From Serripes groenlandicus (Eukaryota; Mollusca; Bivalvia; Cardiida; Cardiidae), in the NCBI GenBank assembly GCA_031761405.1, contig JASEVX010000011.1:38109700-38173699 (forward strand): a stretch of 64,000 bases of DNA. The letters run 5' to 3'. A program made the translations under genes and the position numbers. Below the pieces are notes generated by a model. That model was given only the letters and a program-made list of their open reading frames with translations, did not search any database and was not told where the DNA came from. This document shows positions 46,363 through 58,981 of this stretch, piece by piece (within the stretch, counting starts at the first letter, position 1; every line of letters starts with the position of its first letter).

Positions 46363-47559
46363 TTTATATACTAGAAAAGTAGTTCCAGTGATTACGTCAT
46401 CTGTAAAAATAAGTAGTCATGTAAACAAAATATCATACCAGTGTTATGACTCTCATAATCTGCTCATTGCAAGAAAAAAGCATAATCTATCATGACGTTT
46501 TAAACAACTGTGTCGCTTTGTTTCAATATGAAGTTTATGACTTGAAGATCTAAATTTTGCAATTGCTTTTCCAAGTGTATGAAATAAGCAATCAGAACAA
46601 ATACATAGAAGAGATTTGAAACATATCAATGGATTGGTGTTTTAAAAGTTTTGTAACGCACATATACAATACGACATATGAACATTTTGATAATAATTAG
46701 GACAAATACGGTATCGAATATGGTAATAGAACGTCATTGAACTATGATGTCATTCAAAATGGGGTAGTGTTATTTCATTCAGACGACCTTTATGCATTTT
46801 GTTTGCATGTGTTATTTGATTTCATAAATTTCAAATATATATTATTAAGGAAATACATTTCAATGTTGAGTGATACATCGGATCTTATATAACGATTTGG
46901 AGTTCAGGTGTGTAGTAATTAATCACGAGTGCCGAAGGGCCTGAGTGATTAATTACAAAACATCTCAACGATCCTAGTCGTATTCACCAACGCATTTTAA
47001 ATTCATTGCAATTTAGTCCAATAATTGAGATAGGTCATCCAATCGCCATTAGTTGGGCGCTATTGTTCTGTTAATTAAAAGTTTGTTTTTGGGTTGTTTT
47101 AAACTTAATTTCAACGTATATTGGTACGTGGAAGTCGTGATCATCCTCCTCCTTACATTACATGTATATGTTAGTTAGTCACTTTGTAGATGGTTAGTGT
47201 ATCATAAATGTAATCCATAATAAATACGAATCTCGAAAAAAGGAGAGCTTGTCAATAAAATAAACAAAGTTGAAAAAGTTGATATTATTTTTTTTCCAAA
47301 TAATTCTCTTGAGATTAAAGTCTATAATATAAACGGCACGTCCGGTAAACTTTAGGAGAGTCAGTGAAGGAATTGTTGGCAATAACATTAGAGCTGTAGG
47401 CCCACTAGATTAACGTTTTCAAAATTGTATGCGTGCTTTCAGATTTTTACTCAAAGTCAGCAATTTCTCCTTTAGTTGCAATGTCTTTTTCAACTCTATT
47501 CAATACTTATGATTTAATTTGGGTAGAGTTTCCACAAATTTGTCTTATTGTTTTTTTCA
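46363..47559. other. AT-rich intergenic sequence
   Basis: No gene seen. A small hairpin occurs near 46914-46956 (GTAGTAATTAATCAC and GTGATTAATTAC). Confidence 0.4.
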
Positions 47560-47826
47560 ATGATTGATTAATTCAATGGTATATAATTCCGTTCCAAAAA
47601 CGTTGCAGTCATATCACGAAGGCCAGTTTATTTACCCAATTGTTTCTTGGCGTTCTCAATCCAGTTCTCACACAACAAGCCTGCCAAGCATCCGACTGCT
47701 TTTAAAGATATACTTTCAGCCAATTTGTGGAAGATAAATGACGCTAGTCGCATTGACCTTTGTCAGACGTCAGAAAGAATGTTGGCCGAGCAGGCGTTCG
47801 AACTTACGACCCCTGGATTGACATAG
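47560..47826 (-). mobile_element. SINE2 copy, minus strand
   Basis: Reverse of SINE2 from the tail (ATTGATTAATTCAA) through TTTGTCAGACGTCAGAAAGA to GGCCGAGCAGGCGTTCGAAC and CCCCTGGATTGACA. Confidence 0.65.
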
Positions 47827-48179
47827 ATGCAAAAGGACGTATCAGATACTGAGAAATAATTTCCGATATACGTCAAGTATAAATGTGTTATACCAGATAG
47901 AATACCGACGCAATCTGATACACACTGATAAAGATATTTTGAGACCTTGCGCCGTGTGCAAGATTCAACCTCTAGCTTAGTGTTGCTGTAACAGTTCAAT
48001 GTCCAACACGGCGCAAGATTCAACCTCTATCTTAGTGTTGCTGTAATAATTCAATGTCTAAGCCTCAACATGTTATCCGCCGGCATCTTGCCATTATCAT
48101 ATAGTGCTTAAACAAAATCCTTTCGTCGACTGTTTTATTTAGGATTGTGAATCTCTTGACTTTTAAGGTAGGCCTTACG

Positions 48180-48295
48180 ATTGATTAATTGATTACGGTT
48201 TAAGGCCGTTTTCAACGATATCTCGGTCATATCTCGGCGACCAGTTCACCTAACGTGTGTTACCATGCCTTCTCGCACAAAGACTATTTAGCCGA
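48180..48295 (-). mobile_element. SINE2 tail fragment
   Basis: GATTGATTAATTGATT, GGCCGTTTTCAACG and GCGACCAGTTCACC match the reversed SINE2 3' end. Confidence 0.55.
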
Positions 48296-48377
48296 ATGGT
48301 GAATGATGTTAATCATCAGAAAGAATGGATGGCAGTTTCTAGGATGTTCTAAAATATTTTCTTCTTAAATTTCACCT

Positions 48378-48535
48378 GCCGAGCCGCGATAGCTTAGTCG
48401 GTAACGACGAGGGCCATACGTCCATTGGACTTAAGGGGTCGTAAGGTCGAATCCCGGATTGACCATTCATTATTTCCGATGATTGACAAAAGTAGTTTTG
48501 ACTAGCGTCACTCGTTCTCCACCAATGGGCATATA
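48378..48535 (+). mobile_element. SINE2 head and body fragment
   Basis: GAGCCGCGATAGCTTAGTCG head, GTCGAATCCCGG B-box region, TTGACAAAAGTAGTTTTGAC and CCACCAATGGGC; tail missing. Confidence 0.6.
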
Positions 48536-50456
48536 AGTAATTTTGCTTCAAATTCCAAGGACTACCTCCTATACATTGCAAGATTTAGTACACAATCGCC
48601 ACTTCTTTGCCTTTGGCGCTTTGATTGTATTTTGAAACCGAATTTTTAGCAAGGGGCTCGTTAGAGCCACTTGCTATAGTAGCTGATTTTCGAAACGACG
48701 CATCATTTTGAGACTGGAATCTAGACAGGCGTTTTACGATATCGGCATTGAATTACTTCACATCTGTCTTTCTACATCAGCTCTCCGTTTCTGAACACCA
48801 TCTCGACTTCATATAGATGTATTGGTGGTTGCAGATCGTACATAATGTCAATAAAAGTGGATAATTTGTGGAATATTTTGTTAAAAATGAAATGACTGTT
48901 GCCAGCTAATATCCATGTTGGTCATCTCGTACCGCCAATAGTTCCTGTCTAAAAATCAAAATGCGGTAACTTGTTGACATATGAAGCCGATTTGATTCAA
49001 CACCACTTACCCAAAAGAAATAACTCGAAAGAAATTTTATGTTAAAATATATGCATTACATGATAAATAATTAAAATGTATTTCTACGCTTTGAACATAC
49101 TTGATCGCGCGTAAAGTTCATTGGTAATTCCTAAATATTGTAAATCGAATGGAGTAAAGGCAACTTTTTGATTCCGACTCAAAAACAGATTCAGATAATC
49201 GAGTCCCAATGATAACATATATACTCAAACATTCAAATTATTTAAATGATAATAAAATAAATAGTTGACAAAATATAATATATACGGTAAATGTGCAAGT
49301 GAGCCTAGGCGTCGGAATTTCCAAAAATCCTTCCGAATAAAATGTCTTTTCAGCGGTAACGTTAATCAGGAATCTAAGTACTAGAGTATTTCATTTTAGA
49401 TTCCTGCGTAAATACATCAAATTCTCAACCAAAATTAACCTGAACAACCCTAGCAGACGGAATAAGATATTCAAGTCCCAATTATAAAACAAATGATTAA
49501 ATGACATTTGTTTTTTATCAAGATAAAACGCTTCAATACTAAATAATTCGCTAACTCGTGTATCGGTTTATAATTATGTCATAAATAAAATCCTCTGCAT
49601 AGAAGTGGCGGCAAAGCGGTTAGTATGTTCGGCCGTGAAGCGGGAGACTAGAGTTCGATTCCCGCTTTGGGCAGATATTTTTTTTTTTTAAAGAAAAATA
49701 TAATAATATTTGTCTTATAAATTGCCAATATCAGTGGTGCAATAACACCGCTGCAATAAACTCTTTCAAAATGTTGGGATTTAAAATGAATTCAAAAGCA
49801 ATGCATTTAAAACTATTCACCTATGCGTTGTGAAACACTAAGAAATGATTAAATCGTGTGTATGATGTTTTACGTCGCTTTTAACAATATTTCAGTCATT
49901 GCACGCTGAAGAAAATGTAGATAACACAGGATTTTATTTCTGCTTTGAAAGTAAAATTGGACTCTCAATATAATTATCATTGTAAGGTTATTGTGATTTT
50001 GATAGGAAATGTGTATGTGTTAATTGCATTAAAAAAAATCCATTGTAAACCAGGAGGTGTGCTAAGCAGAAACTATCCAGATAGCAGATGCGCATGTGCA
50101 TGCCAACTTTTAGTATATCGATAGACCATCATATTGTGTGTACAGTATTTTGCTTTACTCTTTTATCATTTAATATATGGATTTAAAGAGCTAACTAACA
50201 AAGTGCTAGTGTAAAGTGTTCAAGTTAGACTTTTGGGAACCGGTAAATCCGTGTCCAAATTTTATCTGCAGTTAGCCCCTTGCTGTGAGCACTTTCAGTG
50301 CTTTGATTTGACGTAAGTGTAGAATTCTAAATGATCGAGGGGAACCTTTCAAAACACCAAACTCTTTCTAGCGTGACCAAGGTAGGGAGAGAAAACTGTA
50401 TTTAATGCGTAAGTTATCTCTAAGTAATGTGTTAAACTTAAACAGACTTGACGAAG
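48536..50456. other. 5' flank of receptor B and intergenic sequence
   Basis: Mostly AT-rich with no gene. At 49606-49675 a tRNA-like sequence has B-box AGTTCGATTCC and a T-rich terminator, but the T-stem does not pair, so it is more likely a SINE head relic than a working tRNA. TTTAATGCGTAAGTTATC near 50402 is shared with the receptor A upstream region. Confidence 0.4.
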
Positions 50457-50888
50457 ATGCTCCGTGTTTTGAATTTCAAATTTTGGACTGGATTAATTTT
50501 CTCGATTCTGCTAGTGTCAGGGTACAATTGTTCAGATTCCGTAGATTATTATAAAGCCGAAAGTGATTTGATAAATACGTTATTGGACGGATATAATCCA
50601 AATATTCGGCCAAAGAAAGTGATTAATGACACCTGGGATGCGAAGAACTTTAAGATTCACGTGGCGTTATCCCTAAACGCCGTGATGGGTATAGACGAAA
50701 TCGAGGAGACGATGTCGACATCCATGGCATTTACGATGCTCTGGTTTGATGACAACATTTCATGGAAGTCCGAGGAGCATCAAAATATCACGCACATTTA
50801 CCTGAAGGCGGCCGAGGTATGGAGACCGCTCTGGTTCGTGGCGAATTCGGTTGAACGGGAATCGGACACGGCCGCTTCTAAAGAATGG
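50457..50888 (+). CDS. Receptor B exon 1: Cys-loop ligand-gated ion channel subunit, N-terminal part
   Basis: Paralogue of receptor A exon 1, 144 codons. The start is ATG 50457; the two upstream in-frame ATGs of A are TTG and ACG here. A hydrophobic signal peptide (WTGLIFSILLVSG) is followed by DYYKAESDLINTLL, WFDDNISWKSEEH and VWRPLWFVANSVE. Only about 14 residues differ from A, several in NDTWDAK against NGTWNAS, which removes one glycosylation sequon. The exon ends after a Trp codon at GTAGGT, phase 0, as in A. The first stretch of the intron is also homologous to A, confirming tandem duplication of the whole gene. Confidence 0.92.
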
Positions 50889-50929
50889 GTAGGTATATTT
50901 AAACAGAAATGAACTATGAGCAATGGCCT

Positions 50930-51111
50930 TTAACTCTTTCAGCGCCAAATGCAATATTGAGGTGTTTGCAAACAATACGGATTCAGGCGAGTCAGCTCGT
51001 TTACCTTTTAGTTATCAAAATAGTCCAAACTTTTATTACATAATAAATGAAGACGTCCGATTTTGAACATGGAAGAGTCTACTTTAAACAATTCGGCGCT
51101 GAATGAGCTAA
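50930..51111 (+). mobile_element. MITE-C insertion specific to receptor B
   Basis: AACTCTTTCAGCGCC at the left and GGCGCTGAATGAGC at the right, inserted at TTAA. The empty site is preserved in the A intron (GGCCTTTAAGC near 39788). Confidence 0.85.
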
Positions 51112-51238
51112 GAACACTGAGTGAACGGTAGTGAAATCAAATCGTAATGTACTTAAGATAAGTATAGCTCATACACACAGGCTGATCTGTATCCGAATAG
51201 TTTGCCGATTAGTAGAAGAAATTTTCAAGAAACTTCTG

Positions 51239-51469
51239 TTAACCCTTTCCCTCATACAACAATTCTGCAGCAGACGACTTTGAACGTAATTTTGTAAAAA
51301 AGTAGAAAATCTCTATAATTGAATGGATAACCTATGACTTAAAGTGGGAAACATTGTGTCAAAAGGAGAAATTGCACGTTTTGTGCAATTTCTTCTTTTG
51401 TCACTATGTTTTCAAATAGCCGTCTGCTGCAGAGGCGTCAAAAAGCGTCTGTATGAGGGAAAGAGTTAA
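51239..51469 (+). mobile_element. MITE-B insertion specific to receptor B
   Basis: TTAA at 51239-51242 and 51466-51469 flank CCCTTTCCCTCATAC and GTATGAGGGAAAGAG, with the central AATTGCACGTTTTGTGCAAT palindrome. The empty site in A reads CTGTTCAACAG near 39930. TTAA duplication and CCCTTT ends fit a piggyBac-type MITE. Confidence 0.9.
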
Positions 51470-51589
51470 AAAGTTTTCATTTGAATTGTGAGCATTGATG
51501 CACTGGCATAGTCTCTGTTCACTTCCAATGAAACTGTCAATGTTGGTTTACCTGGAGCACCGCTAAAATCTTCCACACATTCTTTATTG

Positions 51590-51823
51590 ACCGCCTCGGA
51601 TGCTGCGGGAGGTCGCAGGTTCGATTCCCGGTGGGTCATATCAAATACTTTAAAGAAAGAAAGTAATGGATGCCCTTCTTGGCGCTCAAGGTTGCGGGGT
51701 TAGCAATACGGCTGGCTGGCTGGCTGGTATCAGAATAAATTGACCAGTTGTACTAGTAAGTTACCCGGAAAACACCGTGATATAACTGAACAACTGTTGA
51801 AACCGGAGTAAAACACAATAAGA
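51590..51823 (+). mobile_element. SINE1 copy in the receptor B intron, A-box deleted
   Basis: GACCGCCTCGG joins directly to ATGCTGCGGGAGGTCGCAGG, so the A-box segment is lost. B-box GGTTCGATTCCC and the body remain. Same insertion as 40047-40310 in A, hence older than the gene duplication. Confidence 0.85.
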
Positions 51824-51889
51824 ATGCTGGTTAAATGGACAGTCCAGCTATTAATTACCAACTGATATGCAATGTAATGGATTGTTATA

Positions 51890-54800
51890 AATAACAGGCA
51901 TGACATGTACTCGATTAGATATTAATGTGTGTCTCGACTTCTTAAATAACCAATATAGTACTCGATTATACATCGAGTCATGCGATGTCGTAAATCACTG
52001 ATATAGTACTCGATTATACATCGAGTCATGCGAGGTCGTAAATCACCGATATAGTACTCGATTATACATAGAGTCATGCGATGTCGTAAATCACCGATAT
52101 AGTACTCGATTATACATAGAGTCATGCGAGGTCGTACATCACCGATATAGTACTCGATTATACATCGAGTCATGCGATGTCGTAAATCACCGATATAGTA
52201 CTCGATTATACATAGAGTCATGCGATGTCGTAAATCACTGATATAGTACTCGATTATACATAGAGTCATGCGAGGTCGTAAATCACCGATATAGTACTCG
52301 ATTATACATAGAGTCATGCGAGGTCGTAAATCAATGATATAGTACTCGATTATACATCGAGTCATGCGAGGTCGTAAATCACTGATATAGTACTCGATTA
52401 TACATTGAGTCATGCGAGGTCGTTAATCACTGATATAGTACTCGATTATACATCGAGTCATGGTGAGGTCGTAAATCACTGATATAGTACTGGATTATAT
52501 ATTGAGTCATGCGAGGTCGTATATCACCGATATAGCTTGTACTCGATTATACATTGAGTCATGCGAGGTCGTAAATCACTGATATAGTACTCGATTATAC
52601 ATAGAGTCATGGTGAGGTCGTAAATCACTGATATAGTACTCGATTATATATCGAGTCATGCGAGGTCGTACATCACCGATATAGCTTGTACTCGATTATA
52701 CATTGAGTCATGCGAGGTCGTAAATCACTGATATAGTACTCGATTATACATCGAGTCATGGTGAGGTCGTAAATCACTGATATAGTACTCGATTATATAT
52801 CGAGTCATGCGAGGTCGTACATCACCGATATAGCTTGTACTCGATTATACATTGAGTCATGCGAGGTCGTAAATCACTGATATAGTACTCGATTATACAT
52901 AGAGTCATGCGGGGTCGTAAATCACTGATATAGTACTCGATTATATATTGAGTCATGCGAGGTCGTACATCACCGATATAGCCTGTAATCGATTATACAT
53001 TGAGTCATGCGAGGTCGTAAATCACTGATATAGTACTCGATTATACATATAGTCATGCGGGGTCGTAAATCACTGATATAGTACTCGATTATATATTGAG
53101 TCATGCGAGGTCGTACATCACCGATATAGCCTGTACTCGATTATACATAGAGTCATGCGGGGTCGTAAATCACTGATATAGTACTCGATTATATATTGAG
53201 TCATGCGAGGTCGTACATCACCGATATAGCTTGTACTCGATTATACATCGAGTCATGCGAGGTCGTAAATCACTGATATAGTACTCGATTATATATTGAG
53301 TCATGCGAGGTCGTACATCACCGATATAGCCTGTAATCGATTATACATTGAGTCATGCGAGGTCGTAAATCACTGATATAGTACTCGATTATACATAGAG
53401 TCATGCGGGGTCGTAAATCACTGATATAGTACTAGATTATACATAGAGTCATGGTGAGGTCGTAAATCACTGATATAGTACTCGATTATACATCGAGTCA
53501 TGGTGAGGTCGTAAATCACTGATATAGTACTCGATTATACATCGAGTCATGCGAGGTCGTAAATCACTGATATAGTACTCGATTATACATAGAGTCAAGG
53601 TGAGGTCGTAAATCACTGATATAGTACTCGATTATATATTGAGTCATGCGAGGTCGTAAATCACTGATATAGTACTCGATTATACATCGAGTCATGCGAG
53701 GTCGTAAATCACTGATATAGTACTCGATTATACATAGAGTCATACGAGGTCGTAAATCACTGATATAGTACTCGATTATACATAGAGTCATACGAGGTCG
53801 TAAATCACTGATATAGTACTCGATTATACATAGAGTCATGGTGAGGTCGTAAATCACTGATATAGTACTCGATTATACATCGAGTCATACGAGGTCGTAA
53901 ATCACTGATATAGTACTCGATTATACATAGAGTCAAGGTGAGGTCGTAAATCACTGATATAGTACTCGATTATATATTGAGTCATGCGAGGTCGTACATC
54001 ACCGATATAGCCTGTACTCGATTATACATCGAGTCATGCGAGGTCGTAAATCACTGATATAGTACTCGATTATATATTGAGTCATGCGAGGTCGTACACC
54101 ACCGATATAGCCTGTACTCGGTTATATATTGAGTCATGCGATGTCGTACATCACCGATATAGCCTGTACTCGATTATACATTGAGTCATGCGAGGTCGTA
54201 AATCACTGATATAGTACTCGATTATACATAGAGTCATACGAGGTCGTAAATCACTGATATAGTACTCGATTATACATAGAGTCAAGGTGAGGTCGTAAAT
54301 CACTGATATAGTACTCGATTATATATTGAGTCATGCGAGGTCGTACATCACCGATATAGCCTGTACTCGATTATACATCGAGTCATGCGAGGTCGTAAAT
54401 CACTGATATAGTACTCGATTATATATTGAGTCATGCGAGGTCGTACATCACCGATATAGCCTGTACTCGATTATACATCTAGTCATGCGAGGTCGTAAAT
54501 CACTGATATAGTACTCGATTATATATTGAGTCATGCGAGGTCGTACATCACCGATATAGCCTGTACTCGATTATATATTGAGTCATGCGAGGTCGTACAT
54601 CACCGATATAGCTTGTACTCGATTATATATTGAGTCATGCGAGGTCGTAAATCACTGATATAGTACTCGATTATATATTGAGTCATCCGAGGTCGTTCAT
54701 CACCGATATAGCTTGTACTCGATTATATATTGAGTCATGCGAGGTCGTAAATCACTGATATAGTACTCGATTATATATTGAGTCATGCGAGGTCGTACAT

Positions 54801-57625
54801 CACCGATATAGCCTGTAATCGATTATACATTGAGTCATGCGAGGTCGTAAATCACTGATATAGCCTGTACTCGATTATACATAGAGGCATGGTGAGGTCG
54901 TAAATCACTGATATAGTCCTCGATTATACATCGAGTCATGGTGAGTTCGTAAATCACTGATATAGTACTCGATTATACATCGATTCATGCGAGGTCGTAA
55001 CTCACTGATATAGTACTCGATTATACATAGAGTCAAGGTGAGGTCGTAAATCACTGATATAGTACTCGATTATATATTGAGTCATGCGAGGTCGTAAATC
55101 ACTGATATAGTACTCGATTATACATCGAGTCATGCGAGGTCGTAAATCACTGATATAGTACTCGATTATACATAGAGTCATACGAGGTCGTATATCACTG
55201 ATATAGTACTCGATTATACATAGAGTCAAGGTGAGGTCGTAAATCACTGATATAGTACTCGATTATATATTGAGTCATGCGAGGTCGTACATCACCGATA
55301 TAGCCTGTACTCGATTATACATCGAGTCATGCGAGGTCGTAAATCACTGATATAGTACTCGATTATATATTGAGTCATGCAAGATCGTACACCACCGATA
55401 TAGCCTGTACTCGATTATATATTGAGTCATGCGAGGTCGTACATCACCGATATAGCCTGTACTCGATTATACATTGAGTCATGCGAGGTCGTAAATCACT
55501 GATATAGTACTCGATTATACATAGAGTCATACGAGGTCGTAAATCACTGATATAGTACTCGATTATACATAGAGTCAAGGTGAGGTCGTAAATCACTGAT
55601 ATAGTACTCGATTATATATTGAGTCAAGCGAGGTCGTACATCACCGATATAGCCTGTACTCGATTATACATCGAGTCATGCGAGGTCGTAAATCACTGAT
55701 ATAGTACTCGATTATATATTGAGTCATGCGAGGTCGTACATCACCGATATAGCCTGTACTCGATTATACATCTAGTCATGCGAGGTCGTAAATCACTGAT
55801 ATAGTACTCGATTATATATTGAGTCATGCGAGGTCGTACATCACCGATATAGCCTGTACTCGATTATATATTGAGTCATGCGAGGTCGTACATCACCGAT
55901 ATAACCTGTACTCGATTATATATTGAGTCATGCGAGGTCGTACATCACCGATATAGCTTGTACTCGATTATACATTGAGTCATGCGAGGTCGTAAATCAC
56001 TGATATAGTACTCGATTATACATATAGTCATGCGAGGTCGTACATCACCGATATAGCCTGTACTCGATTATATATTGAGTCATGCGAGGTCGTACATCAC
56101 CGATATAGCCTGTACTCGATTATATATTGAGTCATGCGAGGTCGTACATCACTGATATAGCCTGTACTCGATTATACGTTGAGTCATACGATGTCGTAAA
56201 TCACCGATAAAGCATGTACTCTATTATACATTGAGTCATACGAGGTCGTACATCACCGATATAGCCTGTACTATATTATACATTGAGTCATACGAGGTCG
56301 TACATCACCGATATGGCACGTTTACGATTATACATTGAGTCATATGAGGTCGTGAATCACCGATATAGCCTGTACTCTATTATACGTTGAGTCATACGAG
56401 GTCGTTCATCACCGATATGGCACTTTTACGATTATACATTGAGTTATACGAGGTTGTAAATCACCGATATAGCATGTACTCTATTATACATTGAGTCATA
56501 CGAGGTCGTACATCACCGATATGGCACGTTTACGATTATACATTGAGTCATATGAGGTCGTGAATCACCGATATAGCCTGTACTCTATTATACGTTGAGT
56601 CATACGAGGTCGTTCATCACCGATATGGCACGTTTACGATTATACATTGAGTTATACGAGGTTGTAAATCACCGATATAGCATGGACTCTATTATACATT
56701 GAGTCATACGAGGTCGTAAATCACAGATATGACACGTATTCGATTATACGTTGAGTCATACGATGTCGTAAATCACCGATATAGCATGTACTCTATTATA
56801 CATTGAGTCATACGAGGTCGTACATCACCGATATAGCCTGTACTATATTATACATTGAGTCATACGAGGTCGTACATCACCGATATGGCACGTTTACGAT
56901 TATACGTTGAGTTATACGAGGTCGAAAATCACCGATATAGCCTGTACTCCATTATACGTTGACGGTCGTAAATACACATAATAGCAATTACTCGATCATA
57001 TATATTGGTATTATGAGAACGCAAGCCACCGATATGGATAGAGTCGATTAAACATTGTGTAACACAAGGTCGTAAATCATTGATATGGCATGGCAAGTAC
57101 TCTATAATACGTTGACATTCGTAAATAACCGAATCGGCTTGTCGACGATTAAACATTGTGTAACACGAGGTTGTAAATAATAGATATTGCATGTAGTCGA
57201 TTAAACATTGTACAAGACGAGGTGTAAATAACCGGTATGGCATGTAGTCGATTAAGCACTGTGTAACACGAGGTTGTAACACATCGATATGGCATGTAGT
57301 TGATTAAACATTGTATAACACGAGTTAGTAATTATCCGATACGTCATGTTCTCGACTAAACATTGTGTACCACGAGGTCGTAAATAACAGATATGGCATG
57401 AAGTCGATTAAACATTGCATAACACGAGTTAGTAATTATCCGATACGTCTTGTACTCGATTAAATATTGTGTAACACGAGGTCATAAATAACCGACAGGG
57501 CATGTACTCGATTATACTTTGAGTAATACGAGGTCGGAAAACGCGGATATGGCATGAAATCGATTATATTTTAACATTCGTAAATAACCGATATGGCATG
57601 TAGTTGATTAAACATTGTGTAATTT
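51890..57625 (+). repeat. Minisatellite in the receptor B intron, 48/52-bp units, about 115 copies
   Basis: Unit contains GTACTCGATTATACATAGAG, then TCATGCGAGGTCGTAAATCA, then CTGATATA; 52-bp variants add GCCT or GCTT before GTACTCG. It is the same family as the A array (GAGGTCGTAAATCACC). Blocks of several units recur, for example 53900-54600 against 55200-55900. The 48-bp period keeps 16-residue minus-strand frames open (EYYISDLRPRMT); these are not genes. Confidence 0.94.
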
Positions 57626-57627
57626 GT

Positions 57628-57726
57628 TTAATTAGTGTGTATTTTACACCGCTTTCAACAATATTACAGTTATAACACGGTATTTCCTGGGTAATTTAAC
57701 ATAACTACTGGTCCATTTATCTGGAT
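57628..57726 (-). mobile_element. SINE1 relic in the receptor B intron
   Basis: ACACCGCTTTCAACAATATT, ACACGGTATTTCCTGGGTAA and CTACTGGTCCATTTATC, in the same relative place as 42290-42430 in A. Confidence 0.65.
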
Positions 57727-58870
57727 ATGGCATTTACTCAATTATACGTTCAGTAATACGTGGTCGGAAATCACCGATATGGCATGTACTCTATTATACG
57801 ATTATTAACACGAGGTCGTAAATAACCGATATGGCATGTACTCTATTATACGATTATTAACACGAGGTCGTAAATAACCGATATGGCATGTACTCTATTA
57901 TACGATGAGTAATACGAGTCGTAAATCACCGATATGGCATGTACTCTATTATACGATGAGTAACACGAGGTCGTAAATCACCAATATGGCATGTACTCTA
58001 TTATACGATGAGTAATACGAGTCGTAAATCACCGATATGGCATGTACCCTATTATACGATGAGTAATACGAGTCGTAAATCACCGATATGGCATGATCTC
58101 AATTATACGGTGACGGTCGTAAATAACCGATATGGCATATACCCTATTATACGTTGAGTAATACGAGGTCGTAAATCAACGAAAGGGAATATACTCGATT
58201 ATACGATGAGTAATACGAGGTCGTAAATCATCGATTTGGCATGTACTCGATTATATGTTGAGTAAAACAAGGTCGTAAATCACCGATATGATATGAACTC
58301 GATTATACGGTGACGGTCGTAAATAACCGATATGGCATATACTCTATTATACGATGAGTAATACGAGGTCGTAAATCATCGATTTGGCATGTACTCGATT
58401 ATATGCTGAGTAATACGAGGTCGTAAATCATCGATTTGGCATGTACTCGATTATATGTTGAGTAACACAAGGTCGTAAATCACCGATATGATATGAACTC
58501 GATTATACGGTGACGGTCGTAAATAACCGATATGGCATATACTCTATAATACGTTGAGTAATACGAGGTCGTAAATCATCGATTTGGCATGTACTCGATT
58601 ATATGCTGAGTAATACGAGGTCGTAAATCATCGATTTGGCATGTACTCGATTATATGTTGAGTAACACAAGGTGGTAAATCACCGATATGATATGAACTC
58701 GATTATACGGTGACGGTCGTAAATGTACTCGAGTATACGCTGTGTAAGACGAGGTCGTACATCACCGATAAGGCGTGAACTCGGTCGTTAATAACCTATA
58801 TGACATGTACTCGATTATACGTTGACGGTCGTTATTTAACCAGTATGTATTCGACTATACATTAATGAAC
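57727..58870 (+). repeat. Minisatellite, distal part of the receptor B intron
   Basis: Diverged units with GATATGGCATGTACTCTATT and ACGAGTCGTAAATCACCG. Higher-order blocks of about 180 bp (TGATATGAACTCGATTATAC, TCATCGATTTGGCATG) are repeated three times from 58280. Confidence 0.88.
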
Positions 58871-58981
58871 GCGGGGCTTACACGAAATTACTGATGTCTG
58901 GTTTTACTCGAGTAAGGCGACGTCTGACTTAACAGATATTACCTATACAAGTCAACATGTCATCACTTGTTTATTTTGTAG

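Larger units (their letters stand above)
50889..58981 (+). other. Intron of receptor B
   Basis: GT-AG intron of 8.1 kb, more than twice that of A. The extra length is minisatellite plus two MITE insertions absent from A (50930-51111 and 51239-51469). The acceptor ends TTATTTTGTAG; about 110 bp before exon 2 align to A. Confidence 0.85.

Noticed and set aside
49606..49675. Candidate tRNA gene with B box and poly-T terminator
   Set aside because: The T-stem and acceptor stem do not pair. It looks like a SINE head or tRNA pseudogene.
51922..55247. Minus-strand frames with IIEYYISDLRPRMT repeats
   Set aside because: 48-bp minisatellite inside the intron of receptor B; indels of four bases break the frames.
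17991..58870. CRISPR arrays
   Set aside because: Direct repeats are contiguous with no unique spacers, and the DNA is clearly animal.
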